From JBQCHF01 sp051953655 (lineage in GTDB: Bacteria; Actinomycetota; Actinomycetes; Motilibacterales; Motilibacteraceae), in assembly GCA_051953655.1 (NCBI GenBank), contig JBQCIO010000030.1, positions 1 to 25,274 of the forward strand: a stretch of 25,274 nt of DNA, written 5' to 3'. The translations under genes and the position numbers were made by a program. Shown piece after piece: positions 7,287 to 16,032 of this stretch (positions are counted from its first letter, which is position 1; every line of letters begins with the position of its first letter). A model generated the notes under the pieces. That model was not told the origin of the DNA. It did not search any database and worked only from the letters and a program-made list of their open reading frames with translations.

Positions 7287-8636
7287 ATGCCCGCCCCCCA
7301 GGACCCCACCGGCGCGCGCGCCTACGCGCTGGACCGCGCCCACGTCTTCCACTCGTGGTCTGCGCAGGCCGCGCTGGACCCGATGGTGATCGCGGGCGGC
7401 GAGGGCTCCTACGTCTGGGACTACGACGGCAAGCGCTACCTCGACTTCTCCTCGCAGCTGGTCAACACCAACATCGGCCACCAGCACCCGAAGGTCGTCG
7501 CCGCGATCCAGGAGCAGGCGGGCGTCCTGGCGACCATCGCGCCGCAGCACGCCAACCTCGCCCGCGGCGAGGCGGCGGAGGCGGTCGCCCGGCACACCCC
7601 GGGTGACCTGGACAGGATCTTCTTCACCAACGCCGGCGCCGACGCGATCGAGCACGCGGTGCGCATGGCCCGCCTGCACACCGGGCGGCACAAGGTGCTG
7701 GCGCAGTACCGCAGCTACCACGGCGGCACGCACATGGCGGTGAACCTGACCGGCGACCCGCGGCGCTGGCCCTCGGACAGCGCCAGCGCCGGCGTCGTCC
7801 ACTTCTTCGGCCCCTTCCTCTACCGCTCGGCGTTCCACGCCACCACCGAGCAGGAGGAGACCCAGCGCGCGCTCGAGCACCTCGAGCAGGTCATCACCTT
7901 CGAGGGCCCGAGCACCATCGCGGCCATCGTGCTCGAGTCGATCCCGGGCACCGCCGGCATCATGCCGCCGCCGCCCGGCTTCCTCGCCGGCGTGCGCGAG
8001 CTGTGCGACCAGCACGGCATCGTCTACATCGCCGACGAGGTCATGGCCGGTTTCGGCCGCTCCGGCAAGTGGTTCTCCGTCGACCACTGGGACGTCGTGC
8101 CGGACCTGCTCACCTTCGCCAAGGGCGTCAACTCCGGCTACGTGCCGCTCGGCGGCGTCGCCATCAGCCCGAAGATCGCCCGCACCTTCGACGACCGCGT
8201 CTACCCGGGCGGCCTGACCTACTCCGGTCACCCGCTGGCCTGCGCCGCGGCCACCGCCACCATCCGGGCGATGGAGGAGGAGCGCATCGTCGAGAACGCC
8301 GCGCACATCGGCGAGACCGTGCTCGGCCCCGGCCTGCGCGAGCTGGCCGAGCGGCACCCGGTCATCGGCGAGGTCCGCGGCATGGGCGTGTTCTGGGCGC
8401 TGGACCTGGTGACCGACCGCGCCACCAAGGAGCCGCTCGCCCCCTACGGCGGCACCAGCGCCGCCATGGGCCAGCTGGTCGGAGCCTGCAAGGAGCGCGG
8501 GCTGCTGCCGTTCACCAACTACCACCGCCTGCACGTGGTCCCGCCGTGCAACGTCACCGAGGCCGAGGCCAAGGAGGGCCTGGCGATCCTCGACGAGGCG
8601 CTCGCCGCGATCGACGGGCACTACGTCGGGCAGTGA
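7287..8636 (+). CDS. class-III PLP-dependent aminotransferase (aspartate aminotransferase superfamily)
   Basis: 449 aa, normal length for the class (omega-amino acid transaminases). Signatures include the N-terminal HSWSAQ and GGEGSYVWDYDGKRYLDF strand pair, the FTNAGADAIEHAVRMAR segment that binds the PLP phosphate, DEVMAGFGRSG (Asp250, which contacts the pyridine nitrogen) and TFAKGVNSGYVPLGG with Lys279 as the Schiff-base lysine. The sequence is closest in flavour to taurine:pyruvate or beta-alanine/GABA transaminases, but the amino donor cannot be read from sequence. The ATG is supported by AGGAG five bases upstream; the frame is open further upstream without homologous sequence. It converges with another PLP enzyme gene across a strong hairpin. 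Confidence 0.88.
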   Translation: MPAPQDPTGARAYALDRAHVFHSWSAQAALDPMVIAGGEGSYVWDYDGKRYLDFSSQLVNTNIGHQHPKVVAAIQEQAGVLATIAPQHANLARGEAAEAVARHTPGDLDRIFFTNAGADAIEHAVRMARLHTGRHKVLAQYRSYHGGTHMAVNLTGDPRRWPSDSASAGVVHFFGPFLYRSAFHATTEQEETQRALEHLEQVITFEGPSTIAAIVLESIPGTAGIMPPPPGFLAGVRELCDQHGIVYIADEVMAGFGRSGKWFSVDHWDVVPDLLTFAKGVNSGYVPLGGVAISPKIARTFDDRVYPGGLTYSGHPLACAAATATIRAMEEERIVENAAHIGETVLGPGLRELAERHPVIGEVRGMGVFWALDLVTDRATKEPLAPYGGTSAAMGQLVGACKERGLLPFTNYHRLHVVPPCNVTEAEAKEGLAILDEALAAIDGHYVGQ

Positions 8637-8647
8637 TCGTCTCTATT

Positions 8648-8698
8648 GGGTGGGGGGCACCCTGAGCCAATAGGTTGGGCTCTGGGTGCCCCCCACCC
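8648..8698. terminator. long GC hairpin, probable bidirectional terminator
   Basis: GGGTGGGGGGCACCC (8648-8662) is perfectly complementary to GGGTGCCCCCCACCC (8684-8698). Inside, GAGCC (8664-8668) pairs with GGCTC (8678-8682), extending the stem after a single T-T mismatch. It starts 11 bp after the aminotransferase stop and lies between convergent genes, so it can serve both strands. No U-run follows on either strand, which is common in high-GC actinobacteria. Confidence 0.7.
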
Positions 8699-8767
8699 CA
8701 TCAGTTCGATCTTGGAGCCAGCGAGACCGCCGCCCGGCCGACGCATCGGGCCACGCGCGCGACCGCT

Positions 8768-8788
8768 GCCGTCACCAGCGCCTTCGAC
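8768..8788 (-). repeat. short dispersed repeat A, copy 1
   Basis: These 21 bases are identical, as reverse complement, to 14166-14186. The core read on the minus strand is GGCGCTGGTGACGGC, preceded by GTCGAA. This copy lies between the hairpin terminator and the end of the decarboxylase gene, outside any gene. The remainder of this 174-bp convergent gap shows nothing else recognisable. Confidence 0.65.
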
Positions 8789-8810
8789 TTCTACGGGCAG
8801 AGGCGGGAGC

Positions 8811-10214
8811 TCACTCCATCGACGCGAGGATCTCCCGCACCACGTCAAGACCGGTGTGCGGGTGCAGGAACGCGAACCGGGCCACCGTCTCGCCCTGCCA
8901 CGACGTCGGGGTGACGAAGGCGACCTGGTCGGCCAGCAGCTTCTCCGACCAGCCGTAGTAGTCCGCGGACTCCCAGCCCCTGCGGCGGAACAGCACGACC
9001 GACAGCTCGGGGTCGCGCACCAGCTCGAGGTGCTCCGACGTGCGCACCAGCTCGGCCGTCGCGCGGGCCAGGGACAGCGAGGACTCCACCGCCTCCCGGT
9101 AGGCCGCGGTGCCGTGCACGGCCAGGGAGAACCACAGCGGCAGGCCCCGGGCGCGGCGGGTCAGGTGGTAGGCGTAGTCGGTCGGGTTCCACTCGTCGTC
9201 GTTGCCGTGGATCACGTCGAGGTAGGACGCGTCCTGCGTGTGCACGGCCCGGGCCAGGTTCGGCTGCCGGTAGAGCAGCGCGGCGCAGTCGAACGGGGCG
9301 AACAGCCACTTGTGCGGGTCGACCACGAACGAGTCCGCGTGCTCGATGCCGGCGTAGCGCTCGCGCACGCTCGGTGCCAGCAGGCCGGCGCCGCCGTAGG
9401 CGCCGTCCACGTGGAACCACAGCCCGCGCTCGCGGGCCACCTCGGCGACGCCGGCCAGGTCGTCGACCATGCCCGCGTTGGTGGTGCCCGCGGTGGCGAC
9501 GACGGCGACGACGTCGGAGGGTTCGGGGTCGGCGGCCAGCGCGGCCCGCAGCGCCTCGCCGGTGAGCCGGTGGTCGGCGGTGGGCACCACGAGGGCGTCC
9601 ATCGCCAGCAGGTGCAGCGAGTTGGCGATCGAGGAGTGCGCCTGGTCGCTGACCGCCACCCGCACCCGCCGGCGGTGGGCGTCGGGCACGCCTCTCTCCG
9701 CGAGTCGGCGGTGACCGGTGTCCCGCGCGACGGCGAGGGCGGACAGGTTGGCGGCGGACCCGCCGGTCACGAAGCAGCCGCCGGCACCTGCGGGCAGCCC
9801 GGCGAGGTCGGCGATCCAGCGCAGCACCTGGTTCTCCGCGGCGATGGCGCCCGAGGCCTCCAGCCAGGAGATCCCCTGCAGCGACGCGGCGCTGACCACC
9901 ATGTCGAACAGCAGCGCGGACTTCGTGGGGGCGGCGGGCACGAAGGCGAGGAAGCGGGGGCTGTCGCACGAGATCACGGCCCGGGAGAGCACCTCGTCGT
10001 AGGTGCGCAGGACGTCGGCGGCGTCGTTGCCGTGGTCGTTGACCAGCCCGGCCAGGGCGGCGTCGAGGCTCCGCTTGTCGCCGGGGAGGTCCAGCGGCGT
10101 CTCGGGCATCGAGAGCCGCTCGACGACGTAGTCCAGGACGAGCCGCAGCGTGCGCTCGTCGAGGTCGTGCATGCGGGGACGGCTGGCAGCAGGCTGCTGG
10201 GTGGGCAGTTCCAT
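8811..10214 (-). CDS. PLP-dependent group II decarboxylase (aromatic-L-amino-acid decarboxylase-like)
   Basis: 467 aa. Fold-type I decarboxylase of the DOPA/tryptophan/glutamate family, which removes CO2 from an amino acid to give the amine. The key DPHKW motif places the PLP lysine at residue 302, as in aromatic amino acid decarboxylases. Upstream are TGGSAANLSAL (phosphate contact), DQAHSS (His stacking on PLP) and HVDGAYGGAGLL (Asp at the pyridine nitrogen). The substrate loop cannot be judged, so tyrosine, tryptophan, DOPA, or another acid remain possible. The ATG at 10214 is chosen because the upstream extension runs into an intergenic repeat; a GAGG site lies 6 bases before it. It is divergent from purD and convergent with the aminotransferase gene. 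Confidence 0.87.
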   Translation of the reverse strand: MELPTQQPAASRPRMHDLDERTLRLVLDYVVERLSMPETPLDLPGDKRSLDAALAGLVNDHGNDAADVLRTYDEVLSRAVISCDSPRFLAFVPAAPTKSALLFDMVVSAASLQGISWLEASGAIAAENQVLRWIADLAGLPAGAGGCFVTGGSAANLSALAVARDTGHRRLAERGVPDAHRRRVRVAVSDQAHSSIANSLHLLAMDALVVPTADHRLTGEALRAALAADPEPSDVVAVVATAGTTNAGMVDDLAGVAEVARERGLWFHVDGAYGGAGLLAPSVRERYAGIEHADSFVVDPHKWLFAPFDCAALLYRQPNLARAVHTQDASYLDVIHGNDDEWNPTDYAYHLTRRARGLPLWFSLAVHGTAAYREAVESSLSLARATAELVRTSEHLELVRDPELSVVLFRRRGWESADYYGWSEKLLADQVAFVTPTSWQGETVARFAFLHPHTGLDVVREILASME

Positions 10215-10612
10215 CGGTACCTCGAGGGTGCGCGATCCGACAGCCAGGAGCCCGCCGTCGGGAGGGGCGCCCGGGGCCGGGTCCAGGTCGCGCGGCGCTG
10301 CGGCGAGCGCCCGCGGGGGCCAGGCCGACATCCCCTCGGCGGGAGCATCGTGCCACGGCGGAACCTGCTGCGGCCCCGCGCCCGGACACCGCCGGCCCTC
10401 CGCGCCCGCCCTTGACCGATTTGCGCAGGCACCGATCCGCGCGAAGCGGCGCGTCGCGCCGTCCCGGCCGGGACACGCCGGGGGCTGCCTGCGCAAAAGG
10501 GTCAAGGGTGAGGCCGTGCGGCAGGGACCGAGAGGCGTCCGGCGCGTCGGCTCGGGTCCGCGGGGCGGACAGCGGGGCCCCGGCCCTTCCGACGCCCCTA
10601 GGCTTCCTGCCC
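10215..10612. other. 398-bp divergent intergenic region between the decarboxylase gene and purD
   Basis: Frames are open through parts of this region on both strands, but they are out of step with homologous protein and are driven by GC content. It must hold the decarboxylase promoter (minus strand, none recognised) and the purD promoter. Its centre is occupied by a 100-bp nested inverted repeat (10409-10508), about 100 bp before purD. Confidence 0.6.
10409..10508. repeat. nested inverted-repeat element B, copy 1
   Basis: The outer arms are 10409-10431 and 10486-10508, 23 bases each with two mismatches; both contain the TTGCGCAGGCA / TGCCTGCGCAA sequence and end in CCCTTGACC / GGTCAAGGG. Inside are CGGCGCGTCG (10447-10456), 14 bases, then GGACACGCCG (10471-10480). 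This copy also has two extra perfect palindromes, a 15-base one at 10447-10461 and a 14-base one at 10461-10474, so alternative folds exist. The same plan recurs at 14274-14364 and 21784-21885. Confidence 0.85.

Positions 10613-10613
<1 letters not shown>
10599..10613 (+). promoter_or_regulatory. -10 box of a probably leaderless purD transcript
   Basis: TAGGCT at 10599-10604 ends 8 bases before the purD GTG. Transcription starting about 7 bases after the box would begin at or just before that GTG. No Shine-Dalgarno sequence precedes the start (the intervening bases are TTCCTGCC), which agrees with leaderless translation. No -35 consensus is visible. Confidence 0.5.
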
Positions 10614-11875
<1,262 letters not shown>

Positions 11876-11913
11876 GAGTCGCGGGGGCCGCGCCGGCGTC
11901 GGAGGATGACTGC

Positions 11914-12600
11914 ATGCCCGTGTGCCTGCAGGGCGGTGCGGAGTTCGGCTCCCGCTGCCGCGAGATGGATGCCCGCCTGCTCGAGCTGGCCGGCGGCGGC
12001 CGGGTCGTCGTCACGGCGCTGGCCGGTGCGCCCGGGCGGGAGTACGACACCGCCGGACGCAACGGGGTGCGCCACTTCCGCGAGCTGGGCGCCGACGACG
12101 TCGTCAGCGCCCCCGACGCGCGCTCGGACGAGGACGCCGCCTACCAGGCGTGCGCGGGCGCGGACCTGCTGGTGCTGCCCGGCGGCTCGCCGGCCCGGCT
12201 GCTGCAGGCGCTGACGACCACCCGCGTCGGGGCCGCCGTCGGCGAGGTGCTGGGTCGCGGCGGGGTGGTGATGGGCGCCAGTGCCGGTGCGATGGTGCTG
12301 TGCGCCTGGACCGTGCTGCCCGAGCACGGGCCGCGGCTGGCGCAGGGGCTGGGGACGGTGCCGAACGCGCTCGTCCTGCCGCACCACGCGCCCGGCAGCG
12401 GCGGCCGCTGGCTCGGCTCGCTGGACGGGCAGCTGCCGGCCGACGTCGTCGTGCTCGGGCTGCCCGAGCAGTCAGGCCTGCTGCTCGACCGGGACACGGT
12501 GACCGCGCTGGGGGACCGGCCCACCAGCCTGCTCGGTGCGGCCTCGGGGGAGCTGGCCGTGGGGGCGTCCACCACGCTGCCGGGGGTCGCGCTGGGGTAG
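11914..12600 (+). CDS. peptidase E-like protein, type 1 glutamine amidotransferase fold (S51 family)
   Basis: 228 aa. The fold is that of class I amidotransferase-like proteins, but the nucleophile elbow is GASAGAMVL with Ser123 instead of Cys, as in aspartyl dipeptidase (PepE) and cyanophycinase-type enzymes of family S51. His157/158 (LPHHAPGS) and Glu185 (LPEQSG) are at positions expected for the remaining catalytic residues. An upstream LVLPGGSPARLL supplies the oxyanion region. A likely function is hydrolysis of Asp-X dipeptides or a related alpha-aspartyl bond; not established. GGAGG at 11901-11905 sets the ATG, 8 bases downstream. It lies between purD and purB (16 bp before purB), so it is probably expressed with them. 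Confidence 0.75.
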   Translation: MPVCLQGGAEFGSRCREMDARLLELAGGGRVVVTALAGAPGREYDTAGRNGVRHFRELGADDVVSAPDARSDEDAAYQACAGADLLVLPGGSPARLLQALTTTRVGAAVGEVLGRGGVVMGASAGAMVLCAWTVLPEHGPRLAQGLGTVPNALVLPHHAPGSGGRWLGSLDGQLPADVVVLGLPEQSGLLLDRDTVTALGDRPTSLLGAASGELAVGASTTLPGVALG

Positions 12601-12616
12601 GGGAGGATCCGCGGCA

Positions 12617-14050
12617 GTGGAGAATGTCAGCGTGATCCCCGACGTCCTCGCCTCCCGCTACGCCTCCGCGCCGCTGGCCGCGCTCTGGTCGCCCGAGAGC
12701 AAGGTGGTGCTCGAGCGGCAGCTCTGGATCGCCGTGCTGCGCGCCCAGCGCGACCTCGGCATCGACGTGCCCGACGGCGTCGTCGAGGACTACGAGAGGG
12801 TCGTCGACCAGGTCGACCTCGCCTCCATCCGCGACCGCGAGAAGGTCACCCGGCACGACGTCAAGGCGCGCATCGAGGAGTTCTGCGCGCTCGCCGGGCA
12901 CGAGCACGTGCACAAGGGCATGACCAGCCGTGACCTCACCGAGAACGTCGAGCAGCTGCAGGTGCGCCGCTCCCTCGAGCTGGTCCGCGACCGCGTCGTC
13001 GCCACCCTCTCCCGGCTGACGCGGCTGGCCGTCGAGCACGAGAGCCTGGTGATGGCCGGGCGCAGCCACAACGTGGCCGCCCAGGCGACCACGCTGGGCA
13101 AGCGCTTCGCCAGCGCCGCGGAGGAGCTGCTGGCCGGCTACGAGCGGGTCGAGGAGCTGCTGGCCCGCTACCCGCTGCGCGGGATCAAGGGCCCGATGGG
13201 CACCGCGCAGGACCAGCTCGACCTGCTCGACGGCGACGCGGACCGGCTCGCCGAGCTCGAGCGGCGGGTGGCCGCGCACCTGGGGTTCGAGCGGGTGCTC
13301 GACAGCGTCGGCCAGGTCTACCCGCGCTCGCTGGACTTCGACGTCGTCAGCGCGCTGGTGCACGTGGCCGCGGGTCCGTCCAGCCTGGCCAAGACCATCC
13401 GACTGATGGCCGGCCAGGAGCTGGTGACCGAGGGCTTCAAGCCCGGCCAGGTCGGCTCGAGCGCCATGCCGCACAAGATGAACACCCGTTCCTGCGAGCG
13501 GGTGAACGGCCTGGCCGTGGTGCTGCGCGGCTACCTGTCGATGGTGGGCGAGCTGGCCGGCGACCAGTGGAACGAGGGCGACGTCTCCTGCTCGGTGGTC
13601 CGCCGGGTGGCGCTGCCGGACGCGTTCTTCGCCATCGACGGGCTGTTCCAGACCTTCCTGACCGTGCTGGACGAGTTCGGCGCCTACCCGGCGGTGGTCC
13701 AGCGCGAGCTCGACCGCTACCTGCCGTTCCTGGCCAGCACCAAGGTGCTCATGGCCGCGGTGAAGAAGGGCGTGGGCCGCGAGACCGCGCACGAGGCGGT
13801 CAAGGAGCACGCCGTGGCCGTGGCCCTGGAGATGCGTGAGAAGGGCGTCGACCGCAACGACCTCTTCGAGCGGCTGGCCGCCGACCCCCGGCTCGGGCTG
13901 TCCGCGACCGAGCTGGCGGCGCTCGTGTCGTCGCCCCTCTCCTTCACGGGGGCGGCGGTGGCGCAGGTGCAGTCGGTGGCGCGGCGGGTGGAGGCGGTCG
14001 TCGCGGCGCATCCGGAGGCGGCGGGGTACTCGCCGGAGGGGATCCTGTAG
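12617..14050 (+). CDS. purB: adenylosuccinate lyase
   Basis: 477 aa from this start. It cleaves SAICAR to AICAR and adenylosuccinate to AMP, both releasing fumarate. Member of the fumarase/aspartase superfamily; signature GSSAMPHKMN holds the mobile catalytic Ser (281/282), and MTSRDLTENVEQ and AGRSHNVAAQATT are the other two conserved active-site regions, the latter with the general-acid His. The start is ambiguous: GTG at 12617 follows GGGAGG (12601-12606) by 10 bases, while GTG at 12632 follows GGAG by 9 bases and gives the commoner N-terminus beginning at IPDVLASRYAS. The difference is five residues. The product fits the C-terminal lyase step after PurC and PurA. Confidence 0.95.
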   Translation: MENVSVIPDVLASRYASAPLAALWSPESKVVLERQLWIAVLRAQRDLGIDVPDGVVEDYERVVDQVDLASIRDREKVTRHDVKARIEEFCALAGHEHVHKGMTSRDLTENVEQLQVRRSLELVRDRVVATLSRLTRLAVEHESLVMAGRSHNVAAQATTLGKRFASAAEELLAGYERVEELLARYPLRGIKGPMGTAQDQLDLLDGDADRLAELERRVAAHLGFERVLDSVGQVYPRSLDFDVVSALVHVAAGPSSLAKTIRLMAGQELVTEGFKPGQVGSSAMPHKMNTRSCERVNGLAVVLRGYLSMVGELAGDQWNEGDVSCSVVRRVALPDAFFAIDGLFQTFLTVLDEFGAYPAVVQRELDRYLPFLASTKVLMAAVKKGVGRETAHEAVKEHAVAVALEMREKGVDRNDLFERLAADPRLGLSATELAALVSSPLSFTGAAVAQVQSVARRVEAVVAAHPEAAGYSPEGIL

Positions 14051-14071
14051 GTCGTCTTCTGCGGCCTCACC

Positions 14072-14111
14072 GCGGTCCGAGTCCGGGGTGAAGGGCGCTG
14101 GTGACGGCGGG
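14072..14111 (+). repeat. short dispersed repeat A, copy 3 (variant)
   Basis: Bases 14094-14111 are an 18-base exact match to 14172-14189, the core GGCGCTGGTGACGGCGGG. Both copies are also preceded by GCGGTCC and a CGGG(G)TGAA stretch, so the unit is about 40-45 bp and repeats in the same direction about 78 bp apart. This copy lacks the GTCGAA block. Confidence 0.6.
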
Positions 14112-14147
14112 GGCTCCTGCTCTGGATCCGCCGCGTGGCCCTGTGCG

Positions 14148-14189
14148 GTCCCGCTCGGGTGAAAGGTCGAAGGCGCTGGTGACGGCGGG
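14148..14189 (+). repeat. short dispersed repeat A, copy 2
   Basis: Bases 14166-14186 are identical to the reverse complement of 8768-8788. It is in direct orientation to copy 3. Upstream it carries GCGGTCC and CGGGTGAAA, downstream GGAGCAGG. It is intergenic. Confidence 0.65.
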
Positions 14190-14273
14190 AGCAGGCGCGG
14201 GGCAGCTCGCGCGGCCGGCCGGCGGTCGGCGACACGCCCGACGGCCCCGCAGCGCCCCGCCCGACCGCCCCGA

Positions 14274-14364
14274 GTCCGAATTGCGCAGGCACCCCCCGGC
14301 GCGTCGAGGCCGCGGAGCCCCGACACGCCGCGATCTCGCCAGCGCCGCCTGCGCAAAACGGTCA
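14274..14364. repeat. nested inverted-repeat element B, copy 2
   Basis: The left arm is GTCCGAATTGCGCAGGC (14274-14290) and the right arm GCCTGCGCAAAACGGTCA (14347-14364); they pair except for a few central bases. The inner stem is CGGCGCGTCG (14297-14306) with CGACACGCCG (14321-14330), one mismatch, and a 14-base loop, the same loop length as in copy 1. The element ends 65 bases before the next gene's start. Confidence 0.85.
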
Positions 14365-14429
14365 CCCTCCCCGATCGCCGGCGTGCCAGCCGGGATGCCG
14401 GGCAGAACACCTGGTCGGAGGTGAGCCGG

Positions 14430-15065
14430 GTGGGGCAGACCCCGCAGCACGGGCAGGACGTCGAGGCGCGGCCCGAGCGGCGCCGGCGCGAGCGCCGACG
14501 CAGCTGCCCGGAGTGCGAGTGGCCGTCGCACCGTGACGAGCACCCCGACCAGCACCTCGACCACGCCGAGTGGAACCAGGCGGTGCGGGGGGAGACCGAG
14601 CAGCAGCGGATCGACCGGAACTTCACCGAGCTGCTGCAGGAGGTGCGCGTCGCGCAGACGGGGGTGCAGATCCTCTTCGCGTTCCTGCTCGGGCTCGCGT
14701 TCACCCAGCGGTTCACCGAGCTCGGCGCGGGCGGCGACGTCGTCTACCTCGCCACCCTGCTGCTGGCCGCCCTGGCCGCGGGGCTGCTCATCGCGCCGGT
14801 GGCCTTCCACCGCCTCGTCTACGCGCGCCGGCTCAAGCGGCAGGTGGTCGAGGTCGGGCACCGGTTCGCCCTGGCCGGGCTCGGGGCGCTGGTGCTCACG
14901 CTGGCCGGCGCCGTGCACCTGGCCGCCGCGCTCGTCGTCGGCGGCCTGTTCGCGCCGCTGCTGGCCGCCGGGCTCGCGGTCGTGCTGGGCTGCCTGTGGT
15001 TCGTGCTGCCGGTGCTCTCGCGCCGGCACCACCAGCACGCGCCGCGCGACCCCGACGTCCTCTGA
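14430..15065 (+). CDS. DUF6328 family membrane protein
   Basis: 211 aa. The first 60 residues are hydrophilic, Arg- and His-rich, with a CPEC pair; then the conserved ETEQQRIDRNFTELLQEVRV segment leads into about four hydrophobic helices (roughly residues 78-95, 104-125, 141-165, 169-190), ending with an Arg/His tail. The ETxxQRxDRNFxELLQExRVAQTGVQILFAF-like block matches the DUF6328 family of actinobacterial membrane proteins with unknown function. GGAGG at 14417-14421 with 8 bases of spacing selects GTG 14430; an in-frame GTG at 14421 overlaps that site and is less likely. It lies between purB and purC, 43 bp before purC. Nothing visible links it to purines except position. Confidence 0.75.
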   Translation: MGQTPQHGQDVEARPERRRRERRRSCPECEWPSHRDEHPDQHLDHAEWNQAVRGETEQQRIDRNFTELLQEVRVAQTGVQILFAFLLGLAFTQRFTELGAGGDVVYLATLLLAALAAGLLIAPVAFHRLVYARRLKRQVVEVGHRFALAGLGALVLTLAGAVHLAAALVVGGLFAPLLAAGLAVVLGCLWFVLPVLSRRHHQHAPRDPDVL

Positions 15066-15108
15066 CCGCCCCTTCGCGACCGCGGGGCGGCCTGGGAGGA
15101 TGCGGCTC

Positions 15109-15957
15109 GTGCGCCACGTCTACAGCGGCAAGGTCCGCGACCTCTACGAGCTCGAGGACGGCCGGCTCCTCTTCGTCGCCTCGGACCGCATCTCGGCCTA
15201 CGACGTCGTCATGCCGACGCCGATCCCGGACAAGGGGCGCATCCTCACCGCGATGTCGATGTGGTGGTTCGAGCAGCTGGCCGACCTGGTGCCCAACCAC
15301 GTGCTGTCGCTGGACGTGCCCGCGGAGTTCGCGGGCCGGGCGATGGTGTGCGAGCGGCTGGACATGTTCCCGGTCGAGTGCGTGGTGCGCGGCTACCTCA
15401 CCGGCTCGGGCCTGTCGGACTACCTCGCCACCGGCGAGGTGTGCGGGAACCCGCTGCCCCACGGGCTGGTGGACGGCAGCCGGCTGCCCGAGCCGATCTT
15501 CACCCCGGCCACCAAGGCCGCCCTGGGCGAGCACGACGAGAACGTGGACTACGCCGCCGTCGTGGCCACGGTGGGCGAGGCCGACGCCGCCGAGCTGCGC
15601 CGGCTCACCCTGGCCGTCTACGAGCGGGCCGAGCGCATCGCCCGCGACCGCGGGATCGTCCTGGCCGACACCAAGCTCGAGTTCGGCCGCTCCCCGGCCG
15701 GCGGCGCGATCGTGCTGGGCGACGAGGTCCTCACCCCCGACTCGTCCCGGTTCTGGCCCGCCGACCAGTGGGAGCCGGGCCACGCCCAGCCCTCGTTCGA
15801 CAAGCAGTACCTGCGCGACTGGCTGACCAGCCCGGAGTCGGGCTGGGACCGCAGGTCCGGCGAGGCCCCCCCCGAGCTGCCCGCCGACGTCGTCGAGCGC
15901 ACCCGCGCCAAGTACGTCGAGGCCTACGAGCGGCTCACCGGGCAGACCTTCGCCTGA
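15109..15957 (+). CDS. purC: phosphoribosylaminoimidazole-succinocarboxamide synthase (SAICAR synthetase)
   Basis: 282 aa. It condenses CAIR with aspartate using ATP to give SAICAR, the substrate of PurB. It opens with YSGKVRDLYEL, the glycine-containing ATP-loop; FPVECVVRGYLTGSG (residues 87-101) is family signature 1 and ADTKLEFG (186-193) signature 2. The C-terminal FDKQYLRDWL is also conserved. The start is decided by the ribosome site: GGGAGG (15094-15099) touches an ATG at 15100 but is 9 bases before GTG 15109, which gives the usual MRHVYSGKVRD N-terminus. It is the last gene before a hairpin that separates it from purS. Confidence 0.96.
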   Translation: MRHVYSGKVRDLYELEDGRLLFVASDRISAYDVVMPTPIPDKGRILTAMSMWWFEQLADLVPNHVLSLDVPAEFAGRAMVCERLDMFPVECVVRGYLTGSGLSDYLATGEVCGNPLPHGLVDGSRLPEPIFTPATKAALGEHDENVDYAAVVATVGEADAAELRRLTLAVYERAERIARDRGIVLADTKLEFGRSPAGGAIVLGDEVLTPDSSRFWPADQWEPGHAQPSFDKQYLRDWLTSPESGWDRRSGEAPPELPADVVERTRAKYVEAYERLTGQTFA

Positions 15958-15960
15958 CCT

Positions 15961-16000
15961 CGCCCACCCGGAGTCCTCGGCATGAGGGTGCGGGTGGGCG
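15961..16000 (+). terminator. hairpin between purC and purS
   Basis: CGCCCACCCG (15961-15970) and CGGGTGGGCG (15991-16000) are perfectly complementary over 10 bp, starting 3 bases after the purC stop. An inner CCTC/GAGG (15975-15978, 15984-15987) extends the fold. No U-run follows. It may terminate or attenuate transcription leaving purC. Confidence 0.6.
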
Positions 16001-16032
16001 TCCCGGCATCCGGACCGCCCGCGCCCCGCCGG

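Larger units (their letters stand above)
14051..14429. other. 379-bp repeat-rich intergenic region between purB and the DUF6328 gene
   Basis: There is no convincing gene. It contains two direct copies of short repeat A (around 14072-14111 and 14150-14189) followed by the nested element B copy 2 (14274-14364). A further loose GACACGCC match lies at 14230-14237. Whether a promoter for the next genes lies in the last 65 bases cannot be told; no clear -10 is visible. Confidence 0.6.

Noticed and set aside
10215..10505. Upstream in-frame extension of the decarboxylase into the intergenic region
   Set aside because: The extension runs through element B and has no family-like residues; the family N-terminus starts near 10214.
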